Below, piece by piece: positions 1 through 9,908 of a stretch of DNA of 64,000 bases. The notes under the pieces are model-generated. The model had not been told where the DNA came from. It searched no databases and saw only the letters and a program-made list of their open reading frames with translations. The translations under genes were made by a program, and so were the position numbers. The stretch covers positions 124,001 to 188,000 of the forward strand of contig NZ_SUPL01000001.1 in NCBI RefSeq assembly GCF_005047595.1, given 5' to 3'. Positions within the stretch are counted from its first letter, which is position 1, and every line of letters starts with the position of its first letter. The DNA comes from Pontimicrobium aquaticum (GTDB taxonomy: Bacteria; Bacteroidota; Bacteroidia; Flavobacteriales; Flavobacteriaceae).

Positions 1-1589
1 ATCCCTAGAAGAAGTGTAAGGAAAAGCATTATAGGTCCAATCATACTAAGAGAAAGCCCTTGAAAAATTATTATAATAATAGGTAGCCAAATAATTATTG
101 CTGGTAAACCTAATAAAAATCCATATTTTTCATAAATTATTTTATTACCTACTTTAAGTAATGACCACAATTTTCCTAATAAGATTATAATTAAAGGAAC
201 ATAAAATAGATAAGCTGCAGTAGGTGCTAACATTGTAACAACCAACATTAAAATAACCAAAACTATAATAGGGCCTAAGAACTTTGCTTCATCATTAATC
301 TTTGAGCCAATTCTTTGGAAATAAACACAAAAAAGTAATATCGCTAAAGTGAATATTCCCCAAAAGTAGGTGTAAGCATTATACATACCTGAAGTGCCTA
401 ATAACTTATAATTTGGATGAATAAGCTCTATCAAAAACCATAACCCATATGAAATACTTGGAATTAGAACTAAAACACCTAGATACAGCATTACAGACTT
501 TAATACACTAACAATTTTAAATTCATTTTTTCGTTTACCAAAAATTAGGACAGCTACAAATAGTAAAAACGTCAGAATTACAAATGGCCAAATTAATGAT
601 TTTGGATGCATTACCATAAAATCCCCCAGTGTATTAAAATACACAGAGTTACCACCTCCAGATAGAGTGCTGAAATCTAAATTACCAAAATGATTAGCTA
701 CTCCAAAAATATGGTTTCCATAACTTTGTAGGCTGGCAAGTGATAAATTCTCTGGGTTGTCTTTACTAGTATGATAATTATCAACCCCGTCTACAATTGC
801 ACCAGTTGCACCTCGAATTCCTTTAGCTTTAAAAATTGTAAAATCTGTCCCTTGGGGAACCATTTTATATATTTCATAAAAAATAGATGATGCTAACATG
901 CTTGGAACTGCTTTATGTAGTTCACTAATAACTTTACCATTATTAGCACTAGTTTCAAACATAAGTACTGGGCCTGAGTTTCCTCTAGCATCCATATTTA
1001 ATAAAAACCCAATGTCATTTTTATTTTTTAATTGCTCTACATATGAAATTGCGCCAAATAGCCCTGCTTCTTCACCATCTGTAAACAAAAAAATTATGTC
1101 GTTTTTATAACCTTCCTTTTTTGCAACTAATGTTCTTGCTGTCTCTAACATAGATGCCACAGCCGACCCACTATCTCCAGCACCAGGTGTGTGATAATCT
1201 GAATCGTAATGTGACGAAATAACTAAAGATTTCGAACTAGTTCCTTTACCTGGGAGAACTGCAGTAATATTCTGCACATTCGCAATCATTTTTTGAGACC
1301 TATTGAATCTTGCTTCTCTGAATGCGGTTTCATTAGAAACAGTTACTTCTAATCCTAAATTCTTAAGTTCACTTACTATATATTCTTGCACTAAACGGTG
1401 CTCATTCATACCCAAATAATGTGGGGCTTTAGCAATGCTCTTTACGTGATTCATAGCTCGTTCAGCAGAATAACCAGATTCTAAAGCTGGCTTTGAAATT
1501 TTATCACTAGGAGTAAGTGAAAAAGTACTTAACCAAGCAACAAGTATAAACGAACCTATTACTACAACTATTGGTTTAATTTTATCCAT
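1..1589 (-). CDS. M28 family zinc aminopeptidase with multi-pass membrane C-terminus (3' end beyond window)
   Basis: Reads leftward from ATG at 1589 and has no stop before the window edge, so it is partial. Residues 6-24 form a membrane anchor. The catalytic domain shows the M28 metal ligands in order: HYD, the bridging Asp in PGAGDSGS, the DGEE pair, an Asp in NMDARG, and a late His in DNYHTS. After about residue 300 there are at least seven hydrophobic helices, the layout of ERMP1/Fxna-like membrane M28 peptidases. It probably cleaves peptides on the outer face of the inner membrane. The family call is firm; the substrate is unknown. Confidence 0.9.
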   Translation of the reverse strand, partial: MDKIKPIVVVIGSFILVAWLSTFSLTPSDKISKPALESGYSAERAMNHVKSIAKAPHYLGMNEHRLVQEYIVSELKNLGLEVTVSNETAFREARFNRSQKMIANVQNITAVLPGKGTSSKSLVISSHYDSDYHTPGAGDSGSAVASMLETARTLVAKKEGYKNDIIFLFTDGEEAGLFGAISYVEQLKNKNDIGFLLNMDARGNSGPVLMFETSANNGKVISELHKAVPSMLASSIFYEIYKMVPQGTDFTIFKAKGIRGATGAIVDGVDNYHTSKDNPENLSLASLQSYGNHIFGVANHFGNLDFSTLSGGGNSVYFNTLGDFMVMHPKSLIWPFVILTFLLFVAVLIFGKRKNEFKIVSVLKSVMLYLGVLVLIPSISYGLWFLIELIHPNYKLLGTSGMYNAYTYFWGIFTLAILLFCVYFQRIGSKINDEAKFLGPIIVLVILMLVVTMLAPTAAYLFYVPLIIILLGKLWSLLKVGNKIIYEKYGFLLGLPAIIIWLPIIIIIFQGLSLSMIGPIMLFLTLLLG

Positions 1590-1614
1590 AGTCTTTAAAT
1601 TATTTGTCAGGTTG

Positions 1615-2082
1615 TTATTTGCTCATTGCTAGTTTAGCCGAATGCTTAAAGACATCTTCAATTTTTTTTGCAAAATTATTGTCTACACCTTTATAAAATG
1701 TAACTTTCATATCTCTTTTTCTACTGTTTTTAGCTTTAACACTTATTAATAGACTCTTCTTAATTGTAATTAACAAAGAGCCTTCCGATTCTGAGTATGC
1801 GAATAGAACATTCTTCCCTACCTTCATTTTTGACAAATCAAAGTCATAAATAACTTTTCTTTCGTCCCCTGATTTTTTTAAGTTTTGTGAAATCTTAATT
1901 ATAGAGCCTGTATAAGACACATTGTAACTAACATCATAACCATATACATTTCCTTTAATTTTAGTTTCCATTTGAGTTTTAATCCATTCAAGAGATTCCG
2001 AAAGGGACATGCTATCTTTATTTTGACCATAAGACATTAAACTACTAGCTGCTAAAAACAGAAATACTACAAAATTCTTCAT
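1615..2082 (-). CDS. Small secreted protein of unknown function
   Basis: 155 residues with a clear signal peptide ending near SLMSYGQ (residue 20). The mature part is lysine-rich and predicted beta-strand-rich, with no cysteines or catalytic motif that I recognise. It lies 25 bases upstream of the M28 peptidase on the same strand and may be co-transcribed with it. I do not recognise the family; some exported proteins of this size carry a PH-like or lipocalin-like fold, but nothing here proves that. Confidence 0.7.
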   Translation of the reverse strand: MKNFVVFLFLAASSLMSYGQNKDSMSLSESLEWIKTQMETKIKGNVYGYDVSYNVSYTGSIIKISQNLKKSGDERKVIYDFDLSKMKVGKNVLFAYSESEGSLLITIKKSLLISVKAKNSRKRDMKVTFYKGVDNNFAKKIEDVFKHSAKLAMSK

Positions 2083-2214
2083 TATTCTTAATTTAAGTTA
2101 ATATTAACCACAAATGTATCTAATGAAGGGAATGTATGCTCGCAAAATTTATTGATAGTTGTTGCAAATCTTGAATTGCCAATAAGCAAAACACGAATTG
2201 AGTACTTGAAAAAT

Positions 2215-3363
2215 TTAATTTTTTCTGGTTTTCCTGAAGTCAGTTGGCGTTAAACCTGTATGTCGTTTAAAAGAACGATAAAAGCTATCTATTGAATTGA
2301 ACCCTGCGTCTAAAGCTATTGATTCAATAGTAAAAATATCATTATTTAAGTCGCTTAATCTTTTCGTGGTTTCTTTAATTCGGTAACTATTTATAAACTC
2401 AGAAAAATTCATATTCATTTGTTCATTAATAATTTGAGATAAGTGCTTTGAAGAAATATTAAGCTCGTCGGCTAGCTGATTTAAAGATATTTTTGGGTCT
2501 TTGTATCTTTTTTCTTTTTCAACCAACTGAAGTATTTTGTTTAAACGGATATTAGTGTCATTCTTTGATAAATAGGAAGAAGAATATTTTTGGGTCCAAC
2601 CGTGATACGGAATATCTGTACCCATTTGGTTAATCCATAAAAATGAAATAATTAGCGTAAATAATGAATAAAGAATAATTTCTACCGCTGAATGACTAAT
2701 GTTTATTATTTCAAAATTGCTTAACAAAATAGACCCTTTAAGCAGTAACCAAATTAAAAGATAGAAGTAAAGTAATCTTTTAACCCAAATTCTATTAATT
2801 TTATACTTATTGATGAATCCTATGGAAGATTTTTTAAATTTTGATAATAAGATGAATGTAAGAATTATATAAATAATTATTGACAGATCTATTATTCCAA
2901 CATCTATTTGACGCACTACACCAGCTTTCACATCCCAATGCCTGATTAATTTTTCAATTTTTATTGAAGATGGTTTAAAGTATGATTTAATGTGAATTAT
3001 TTGCCAAATCAAAAACGGTATAAAGTGTAGTAAGTATACCGATCGAAGAGTGAACTCTTTTTTTATTAAAGATAGGGAGTAAATATACAATAATGGTCCA
3101 TAAGCCAACAAAAAAACACCTCCCCAACCAAACCAAGACGGAATTTTAAATATGAATCCTGAACGAATAACAATCCCATAACACAATTCATAACTTGCAA
3201 TCAATAATAACAATGCTAATAATTTATTTGGAAAAGATTTAATTGAAGAGCTTGTTAAAATGGATGTCACAAAAAAAACACCGACACTTAGTGCTATTAA
3301 ACCAAGTATTATATAGATGTCAACAACTAAATTACTTGTCATGTTTAAAAAGTACATTTTCAA
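2215..3363 (-). CDS. Membrane-tethered AraC-family transcriptional regulator
   Basis: 382 residues. The N-terminal 240 or so hold seven hydrophobic helices (beginning VVDIYIILGLIALSVGVFF). The C-terminal 100 residues are an AraC/XylS helix-turn-helix pair, with NISSKHLSQIINEQ as the first recognition region and AGFNSIDSFYRSFKRHTGLTP as the family signature. Such fusions are common in Flavobacteriia and probably sense an envelope signal and act on nearby genes. It has the same layout as the regulator at 47404-48438, at the other end of the exported-enzyme island, so it is a plausible regulator of that island. Target genes are inference. Confidence 0.9.
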   Translation of the reverse strand: MKMYFLNMTSNLVVDIYIILGLIALSVGVFFVTSILTSSSIKSFPNKLLALLLLIASYELCYGIVIRSGFIFKIPSWFGWGGVFLLAYGPLLYIYSLSLIKKEFTLRSVYLLHFIPFLIWQIIHIKSYFKPSSIKIEKLIRHWDVKAGVVRQIDVGIIDLSIIIYIILTFILLSKFKKSSIGFINKYKINRIWVKRLLYFYLLIWLLLKGSILLSNFEIINISHSAVEIILYSLFTLIISFLWINQMGTDIPYHGWTQKYSSSYLSKNDTNIRLNKILQLVEKEKRYKDPKISLNQLADELNISSKHLSQIINEQMNMNFSEFINSYRIKETTKRLSDLNNDIFTIESIALDAGFNSIDSFYRSFKRHTGLTPTDFRKTRKN

Positions 3364-3505
3364 TTATAAGATTCTAAATATCTATGATATTTATTTTGCT
3401 TTATCCCCTCCTCTTTTCAGCAAGATAACTTGGCTAAGTTACTTAAAATATCACTTACTTTTATTTTGGCAAAACTAATTATTCTTAATTTCTTTTTATT
3501 TAACA

Positions 3506-4648
3506 TCATTTAATGCTATTTGTTAATTTCCTAACTCTAGAGCCATCAGTTTTCATTATATAGATTTCAGAATTACCGCTACGATTCGATTCAAAAGCAA
3601 TAAACTTACCATCGCCAGAAAGTACTGGACGATCATCTACATATGAATTATTTGTTAACCTCTTTAGTTTTCCATCTTTTTTATTTCTCGTATATATTTC
3701 AGTATTTCCATCACGACGGGAAGTAAAAACAATTTTATTTCCCACAACCATCGGATTTGTATTAGAAGTAGAAGTTCTTGTTAAGTTTTTTTCATTTGTT
3801 CCATCAATATTCATAATAAAAACATCTGCTGATCCACGTTTTTCTGAATCAAATAGAATTCGCTTACTATCTGGAGTAAATGAAACAAAATATTCATCCC
3901 TATCCGTATTAGTAAGTCTTTTCATATTCTTACCTGTACTATCCATTATATACAGTTCGTAATTTCCTTTCATATTAGATGTAAATGCTATCTTCTTGTT
4001 GTCTGGAGAAATTGCAATAAGAAAATGTTTGTTTGGGTTACGAATTAACTCTTTCGGTTGACCTCCATTCATCATGTCAACTTCATAAATACTTGAAGTA
4101 TTATCCTCATGATTTAATATATAATATGCTTTTTTAAGATCTTTGGATACAATTGTTCTATTAGGATTTGGAGTGCGTTTAACTAACTTTTGTCCCGAAC
4201 CATCCAAATTCATGGTGTAAATCCCATCACCGTCATGTGTAAAATAAATTTTATCTTTTGTCCAAGCAATGGCACCTGAATATTCTCCATCTTTAAAATT
4301 TGTAAGCTCTTTTACGTCAGATCCGTCTGCCTTCATACTTATAATTGGACCTGATATCCGCTTCCCATTTGCATCTTGTAATGAAGATTGTGAATACAAA
4401 ATTCTTTTTCCATCAGGTGACCAAATAGGCTGTATATGGGTTCCATCACCAACTGATAATATTTGTTGATTAGATCCATCTGGATTCATTGTAAAAATTT
4501 TACCTTTTCCTGGTCTATAGGAATAAAAAACTATTTTTTTTTCATCATTAGACATAACTGCTGAATAATCATTTGGAGTTTGTGCTATGACAATACTACT
4601 TTGCAATGTTAAAAGCAAAATCAAAAAGATGTAAATTATTTTTTTCAT
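3506..4648 (-). CDS. Exported TolB-like beta-propeller (PD40 repeats)
   Basis: 380 residues with a signal peptide (cleavage near VIAQ). The rest is a chain of PD40/WD40-like blades, each with the pattern SPDGK followed by SNRSGNSEIYIM-DG-LT. This matches the C-terminal propeller of TolB, but the protein lacks the TolB N-terminal domain and any Pal context, so it is not tolB. Such stand-alone propellers usually bind proteins or glycans in the periplasm. A paralogue with a similar upstream region lies at 42269-43222. A TAAATTTG promoter element sits 27 bases before the start. Confidence 0.87.
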   Translation of the reverse strand: MKKIIYIFLILLLTLQSSIVIAQTPNDYSAVMSNDEKKIVFYSYRPGKGKIFTMNPDGSNQQILSVGDGTHIQPIWSPDGKRILYSQSSLQDANGKRISGPIISMKADGSDVKELTNFKDGEYSGAIAWTKDKIYFTHDGDGIYTMNLDGSGQKLVKRTPNPNRTIVSKDLKKAYYILNHEDNTSSIYEVDMMNGGQPKELIRNPNKHFLIAISPDNKKIAFTSNMKGNYELYIMDSTGKNMKRLTNTDRDEYFVSFTPDSKRILFDSEKRGSADVFIMNIDGTNEKNLTRTSTSNTNPMVVGNKIVFTSRRDGNTEIYTRNKKDGKLKRLTNNSYVDDRPVLSGDGKFIAFESNRSGNSEIYIMKTDGSRVRKLTNSIK

Positions 4649-4674
4649 ACTTATTATATTAAAAAAGTTCTTTA

Positions 4675-4682
4675 CAAATTTA
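4675..4682 (-). promoter_or_regulatory. Putative -7 element TAAATTTG of the TolB-like gene
   Basis: On the minus strand this reads TAAATTTG, an exact match to the Bacteroidota -7 consensus TAnnTTTG, 27 bases before the ATG at 4648. The same element and spacing, in a longer conserved block, precede the paralogue at 42269-43222. No convincing -33 TTTG was found. Confidence 0.55.
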
Positions 4683-4742
4683 ATTGGAGCTTAAGTGATT
4701 TTTATAAAAAATGTTATGAATAGTTATTTTTGTGATAGTTTG

Positions 4743-5282
4743 CTATTTTTTAGTAAGCTGAGCTTGTATTTGTTTAGTCCATGTGTCATAATCAGCATAA
4801 TCTTTATGAATAGTTATTTTACCATTTTTAATTTGAAGGACCGTTAGGAAAGGAATGGATACCATTATCTTTTCTGTGTTAGAGTTTTTATACCATGAAT
4901 TTGGTAGTATACTTTCATAAGTAGAGTTAATTACAACAAAAGAGCCTGAACTAAAAATTTTATCAACGTTTATACTAATGTATGGTGGTTTATTATTTTC
5001 AAATGCTTGATAAACTCCTTTAAACATAGTATAAACTTTTTCTTTGCCAACTGTTTCAAACCCGCTTTTAAACGCTTCGGCTGCTGTAGGGTCTTCAAAG
5101 TGAATGTTTTCATCGTAAAAAGTTTTCATTTTTTCAAAATCCCAATTGCCATAGGCTTTCATATATTCTAAAGCTATAGTCTCAGATGACTTTACTGCTG
5201 AAGATGTTTGACCGTAGGAGAAAAAAGAGGTAAGTAGTAAAAGTATAATTATTAAATTTGATTTGTTAAGTAGTATTCTCAT
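4743..5282 (-). CDS. Secreted SnoaL/NTF2-like protein
   Basis: 179 residues with a signal peptide ending at FFSYGQ. The mature protein follows the NTF2-like cone fold: an N-terminal helix with ALEYMKAYGNWDFEKMKTFYDENIHFEDP, then strands carrying the typical late DYADYDTW sequence. SnoaL-like proteins bind small molecules or act as hydrolases or isomerases. No ligand can be assigned here. It lies between the TolB-like propeller and a Zn-peptidase on the same strand. Confidence 0.8.
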   Translation of the reverse strand: MRILLNKSNLIIILLLLTSFFSYGQTSSAVKSSETIALEYMKAYGNWDFEKMKTFYDENIHFEDPTAAEAFKSGFETVGKEKVYTMFKGVYQAFENNKPPYISINVDKIFSSGSFVVINSTYESILPNSWYKNSNTEKIMVSIPFLTVLQIKNGKITIHKDYADYDTWTKQIQAQLTKK

Positions 5283-5613
5283 GAGGTTCTTTTTTTGTTA
5301 AAAATATTAGAATAGTTTGTGCTTGTTACAATAATGATTTGAATAGCTTAATTGATGAAGTTAAACATATTATCACTTAAATTTTTCTATTTATTGAAGT
5401 ATTTTTTTTAGCGCCTTGACTCTTATTAACTCACCCTAGTAGTTAATAATTTAACTATATAAATTCAATCCATTTATATTTTAAACTACTTTTCCGAATA
5501 AATTCATTGCAGATTTTTTATAAAATCCTAATTTATCTGATTAATATATAGGATTATGCTTAAAAGTTACGTTATTCTATTGTTTCTTTATATGTGTTGT
5601 GTTTACAACTAAC
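5283..5613. other. Intergenic region without a recognised gene
   Basis: 331 AT-rich bases between two minus-strand genes. All frames carry frequent stops. A weak inverted repeat (AATCCTA/TAGGATT) lies near 5523-5555. I see no RNA gene or terminator I would defend. Confidence 0.5.
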
Positions 5614-6522
5614 TTATTGCTTTTTAACTTTCTCCTCATACTTTTCTAAATAGCCACTTTCTTTTAAAAATCTATCATAATCTTCGATATTCAGAATATG
5701 GTTAACAGCTAATTTTTTGTCTTCAGCTTTGTTAAAATATGCTTTTACTATTTCATAACCAATCCAGTATCCTAAATCATGTGGTCTATCATCTTTACCA
5801 CTTACCCCATATAACCAATCTTGAAAATTATTTCCATGCATTACTTGTAAAAACTCTTTACATAGATTATCTTTATGTTTATTTCCATATCTGTTTGTGC
5901 CTCCATTAAGTTTTGTTCCAGTTATTAGTTCTGCAATAAAGTCTGCTGCTCCTTCTAGAATAGACTGTTGAAGTAGGTTTTTCTCTCCTTTAGGCCATTT
6001 TTGTTGGAAATGAATTGATTCATGAACAATTAATCCAGGAATATATTCAAAATTATTGTTATTTAGCATTTCAGCTCCAATTAGCAAACCGTTTTTAGAG
6101 ATAGTCCCCATAGTATTAAAACGTCCAACTACAAAATAAACTGGAGGATAAACAGTATAAGGGTACCAATATTCCAAAGCATAGAAATATGGTTTAACCT
6201 TTTTTTCAATGTCTTTAATTTTTTCTTCAATATCTCTTACTTTTTCATAATCTTGTTTTCGTCGAATTACCATATTCAATAAAGAATCTGCACTAATTAT
6301 TCTATTACGAATGAAACCCTGTAGCCCAGCAGTTCCATTTTTAATATAACCCTCAAAAGGGTTTTTATCAGAATCTTCATATGCGTCAAATGCTATCCAG
6401 AAATTTTGAATATCGGAAGTTTCAAATTTTGAATCTATTGGCTTTTGGGGGAAAGATTTCTCTTGGCTTATTACTTTTGCAAAGCTTAGCGTAATAAATG
6501 TTAATATTAATGCTCTTTTCAT
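5614..6522 (-). CDS. Putative secreted zinc peptidase (GldB/DUF2268-like)
   Basis: 302 residues with a signal peptide ending near KVISQ. A gluzincin-like site is visible: HESIH at residues 167-171, then E190 in ILEGAADFIAELI, the usual downstream third ligand plus helix. The arrangement resembles DUF2268-type predicted Zn proteases and the GldB-related family of Bacteroidota. It is not the essential gliding lipoprotein GldB itself, because there is no lipobox and no gld context. It has a shared intergenic motif about 130 bases upstream. The substrate is unknown. Confidence 0.72.
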   Translation of the reverse strand: MKRALILTFITLSFAKVISQEKSFPQKPIDSKFETSDIQNFWIAFDAYEDSDKNPFEGYIKNGTAGLQGFIRNRIISADSLLNMVIRRKQDYEKVRDIEEKIKDIEKKVKPYFYALEYWYPYTVYPPVYFVVGRFNTMGTISKNGLLIGAEMLNNNNFEYIPGLIVHESIHFQQKWPKGEKNLLQQSILEGAADFIAELITGTKLNGGTNRYGNKHKDNLCKEFLQVMHGNNFQDWLYGVSGKDDRPHDLGYWIGYEIVKAYFNKAEDKKLAVNHILNIEDYDRFLKESGYLEKYEEKVKKQ

Positions 6523-6649
6523 CGTATTTTCTAATTTTAAGTTATACTATAATGAGTCATATTATTTGCAATTGTTACTACCTTTTATTATAAACATATA
6601 TGAATAATTCAATAAGCAATATGAGCAGCTGATATATTGAAGCGAGAAT

Positions 6650-6667
6650 ATGATTTTATGACTTAAA
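6650..6667 (-). promoter_or_regulatory. Copy 1 of recurrent TTTAAAATCATAAAA-like upstream motif
   Basis: On the plus strand this reads ATGATTTTATGACTTAAA, a variant of the consensus TTTTATGATTTTAAA found five times between 6.6 and 13.5 kb. It lies about 130 bases before the ATG of the Zn peptidase (6522) and downstream of paiB. Confidence 0.4.
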
Positions 6668-6705
6668 GAAATAGTTAATTAAACAAAAGCTAACATTTTT
6701 AATTT

Positions 6706-7311
6706 TTATAAAGATTTTCTCATATAATCTGCAATAAGCTTTTCGTTATAAGTTCCACTATTAGAGAGAGAATCGATAATATTTTTTTGCTCTTTTTTAG
6801 TTTTATTCTGACTTAATTTTTCTTTGGCTTGTATTTCAGAGACATTTATCTCAAAAGCAACAATGCCATTTGCCATTTTAGTTTTAAAGTCTAATGGTAG
6901 TTTATTCCATTGCTGTTTATATGCAACCTCAAAATTTTCAATCGAATGCTCTAACAATTCAAAAGTTTTCTCTAAATCGGTAATAATTTTTCCTTTACCA
7001 TAGGCATGCACTGAAATATAATTCCAAGTGGGTACATTTAATTCCTTTTCGTAATTTTTGGGAGAAATATAGGCATGTGGTTCACTAAAAATCACCAAAA
7101 CATTTTTATCAATATCTCTCCATTGATTATTGGCTTTAGCAAAATGAGATGTTAATATAATATCACCTTGATCTTCTGAGACTACAAAAGGTAAATGTGT
7201 TGCAATTGGCAAATTTCTTTTTGATGTGATAATAGTTCCAAAACTAAATCGTTGTATAAATTCAACAATTTGTTTTTTGTTAGTTTGTAAGTTTTTTTTA
7301 GGAATATACAT
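6706..7311 (-). CDS. PaiB-like FMN-binding split-barrel protein
   Basis: 201 residues, close to the family's usual length. The N-terminus MYIPKKNLQTNKKQIVEFI and the sequence SFGTIITSKRNLPIATHLPFVV are typical of PaiB, an FMN-binding negative regulator first linked to sporulation and protease control in Bacillus. PNYEKELNVPTWNYISVHAYGKG is the conserved split-barrel core. It has no signal peptide and is one of the few cytoplasmic products in this stretch. It starts 4 bases after the M1 peptidase stop, so the two are likely co-transcribed. A scar of this gene start recurs at about 14733. Confidence 0.88.
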   Translation of the reverse strand: MYIPKKNLQTNKKQIVEFIQRFSFGTIITSKRNLPIATHLPFVVSEDQGDIILTSHFAKANNQWRDIDKNVLVIFSEPHAYISPKNYEKELNVPTWNYISVHAYGKGKIITDLEKTFELLEHSIENFEVAYKQQWNKLPLDFKTKMANGIVAFEINVSEIQAKEKLSQNKTKKEQKNIIDSLSNSGTYNEKLIADYMRKSL

Positions 7312-7315
7312 AACC

Positions 7316-8704
7316 TTATTTACTATAGTTTTTTACAATTTCCTTTATAATATTTTGTTTAAAATTTTTGTTGGATATGAATTCTTTTTCAAATGCTTCA
7401 AAAGCGTCTTTTTTAATGCCACTTTTAATTGCAGATTGTTTCCAGTGCTCTAATGTTAAAGTTTCATCGTAAGAAAGCTCTAACAAAGATTTAATGATAT
7501 GATTCATTTTATCTCTTCCAAATCTATCTTCAAAACATTTTAACATTAAAGGCGCTAAAATGTACCTGTATTTACTTCCTATATCACTTCTTTTTTTTAC
7601 CTCACTTAACGCTATAAATGTATCCTCTTCGTTAATGCTTTTAACTTGTTTTATTAGTGTTTCTTTTAAAAAATCCTTTCCACATAAATCTTCTGCTATG
7701 TTATAGGATAAGTATTCTGTAAACGATTCCCCCCAAAACCACTTTAACTTACCTGAATTTACATTGTTTCCAAAATAGTTATGTCCAAATTCATGCCCAA
7801 AATATCTAACATTATTATTTGTGAACTGACCTTCATCATCTAACATCTTGTCAAAATTTAATGCTGTGAAAGCAAATGTTGGATACGTGTTAAATCCCCA
7901 ACTGCTACCTTTTTTTCTTTTATTTATAGCTTTATGACTAACCAAATAAATTTTATCAGTAAATACTATACCAAGTTTGTTTGATAAATTAGATTTAATT
8001 ATCTCTATATTGCTAAACACTTTTTTTGAAGTTTCTTTTGTGATTTTTGTGTTGAGAATATAATTTCCATTGCTCTCCACAAAATCATAATTACCAGCAA
8101 ACAGTAATAAACGCTGTGCTTTTTTTGACACAAAGCGAGACGTTTTTCCTTTTTTAGGAGCACTACCATTAATAAAAATGGTAGTACCTCCTTTTATACT
8201 AATGGTCAAATCATACGTATAGCTATTAATTAATCTGTCATTAGTAACATCATAAATCACGGGATACCATTTGGTCTGCTCAGTGGCTCTTAAGGTTTCT
8301 CCGTTAAAAGCTATTATTCCTTTGTAATCAAATGCACTAAATTCGTCATTCTTATATATTGGAAAAGCACCTCTATAGGTGACATGAAGCTTACTAGGAA
8401 TATATGTTGTATCTGTTCTTAATGTATATTCAATAGCTTCTCCATTAGTATTTCCGTTATGATGACCATTATAGCTTATTAATTGATTTTTATCATCTTT
8501 AAAATATTTTATATTCATTCCTTTGTTGAGTAAAATGCGATACTCTTCAATTTTTGGAATGTTAGATAAATCAAAATCACAATTAATTAATCCAGAATTC
8601 ATATCTATTTCAACAGTTCCTTTTATATTAATTTGTGCATAACCAATACTAAACATTAGTAATGCCCAAATAATTATTACCTTTTTAAAGTTATTTTTTT
8701 TCAT
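7316..8704 (-). CDS. Secreted M1-family-like metallopeptidase
   Basis: 462 residues with a signal peptide ending at SIGYAQ. The gluzincin site is intact: HEFGH at 304-308 and E326 in WFWGESFTEYL, one residue closer than the usual 18-residue spacing. The N-terminal half resembles the beta-saddle of M1 enzymes, but the protein lacks the long C-terminal helical domain of full PepN. It probably trims peptides in the periplasm or outside the cell. The 5' end overlaps the 3' end of the frameshifted serine hydrolase by 14 bases. A copy of its C-terminal third lies at 14343-14711. Confidence 0.85.
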   Translation of the reverse strand: MKKNNFKKVIIIWALLMFSIGYAQINIKGTVEIDMNSGLINCDFDLSNIPKIEEYRILLNKGMNIKYFKDDKNQLISYNGHHNGNTNGEAIEYTLRTDTTYIPSKLHVTYRGAFPIYKNDEFSAFDYKGIIAFNGETLRATEQTKWYPVIYDVTNDRLINSYTYDLTISIKGGTTIFINGSAPKKGKTSRFVSKKAQRLLLFAGNYDFVESNGNYILNTKITKETSKKVFSNIEIIKSNLSNKLGIVFTDKIYLVSHKAINKRKKGSSWGFNTYPTFAFTALNFDKMLDDEGQFTNNNVRYFGHEFGHNYFGNNVNSGKLKWFWGESFTEYLSYNIAEDLCGKDFLKETLIKQVKSINEEDTFIALSEVKKRSDIGSKYRYILAPLMLKCFEDRFGRDKMNHIIKSLLELSYDETLTLEHWKQSAIKSGIKKDAFEAFEKEFISNKNFKQNIIKEIVKNYSK

Positions 8705-9711
8705 TTTCTAAAATTTCTATTAAATTATTTGTTAGCTCAAACAGCTTACGTTTTTTATTATTCCCTAATAAGATAATTATATAGTCCTTTTGAGTAATTT
8801 GAATATAAGAGAGCTTCAAAGTTTCTAGATTCTCCATTATGTAAATGCGTTTCCCATTTCTCATCTTTAAATTCAACACTTCCTAAAGCAGACTGATTGC
8901 CATTAAAACTTTGCCCTAAAATTTTAATTGATTCTTTATCTATTAATCGATAATTCTTTAATGACTGATCCCATTTTAAAAGATCATGTGCCGTTACATA
9001 AATTACTCCCGTAAAACGATCTTCGATTTTATCATTAACTAATGAGTTAGAATATCCTAAGGCTATATTTTTAGTATCAATTGTTGGGTTCGCAATTGCC
9101 GTTTTCATGCCAATAGGGTCAAATAGGCGTTCTTTAACAAATACATTAAATGGCGTACCAGATACTTTCTCAACTATAAATTGTCTAACAGATATATCAT
9201 TATTGTTATAAAAATAATCAGTTCCTGGTTCAAACTTTAACGAGTTTAAATTTTTTAAGTCATTTAAAATATCCAAATCACTTTTGATGGTTCCCCATTT
9301 TAAATTTGGCAAACCACTAGTATATTGAAGCAAGTGTTTTACCTTAATTTTCTTTCCCCATGAAGGTAGTGATAAGATGAATTTTGAAATAGAATCATCT
9401 AAGTTTAATTTTCCACCTTCTACCAAAACCATTAAAGCTACAGCACTAAACTCTTTGTAAATAGATCCTATATTAAATCGTGTTGCAAGGCTAATTTCCT
9501 TTTCTTTAGATGCATCCGTATATCCAAATGAGGCAGAATAGATTATCTCATTATTTTTTACGATTAATGCATTTCCATTGAAATTTCCTAAAGAGTATGC
9601 ATTGTGTAGCAATGAGTCTATTAGAATTGTATTTTGAATATGAGCAAACCCGCTATTAAATACGATTAGCGCAAAACTGATTATGAACGTTTTAAAACTG
9701 TTTGTTCTCAT
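8691..9711 (-). pseudogene. Serine hydrolase (class C beta-lactamase fold), frameshifted near its C-terminus
   Basis: Signal peptide near residue 23; catalytic S83-I-Y-K86 (SxxK) and a YNN motif (YxN). The main frame (8758-9711, 317 aa) reads HNGESRNFEALLYSNYSKG and then stops early. The next frame from the same point continues QKDYIIILLGNNKKRKLFELTNNL, the normal C-terminal strand and helix of this family, down to 8691. Removing one A from the AAAA run near 8795 restores one 339-residue protein. This is either a real frameshift or a sequencing error. The truncated form lacks the last strand of the hydrolase sheet and is probably inactive. Confidence 0.8.
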
Positions 9712-9831
9712 GAAATATTGTTTATAATAATGACAACTATTATTTAAAATAGTTACAACCTGTTTTGCAAAAACAGCATGAATAACTTAAAAGGCACAAT
9801 AACTAATCACACTTTTGATGTGAAAACACAG

Positions 9832-9847
9832 TTTTATGATTTTAAAG
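9832..9847 (-). promoter_or_regulatory. Copy 2 of recurrent upstream motif
   Basis: Plus strand TTTTATGATTTTAAAG, a near-consensus copy of the five-copy motif, about 121 bases before the serine hydrolase ATG at 9711. Confidence 0.4.
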
Positions 9848-9908
9848 AAATAAATATTAGTAAAGCTAATTATTCATTATACCTACTGTTCCTGTTCTTA
9901 ATTATCGT

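Noticed and set aside
9736-9776. Two adjacent inverted repeats (AACTATT/AATAGTT and CTGTTTT/AAAACAG) before the serine hydrolase
   Set aside because: Short AT-rich stems without a U-tract, more than 130 bases from the upstream stop; could be chance or an operator, so not called a terminator.
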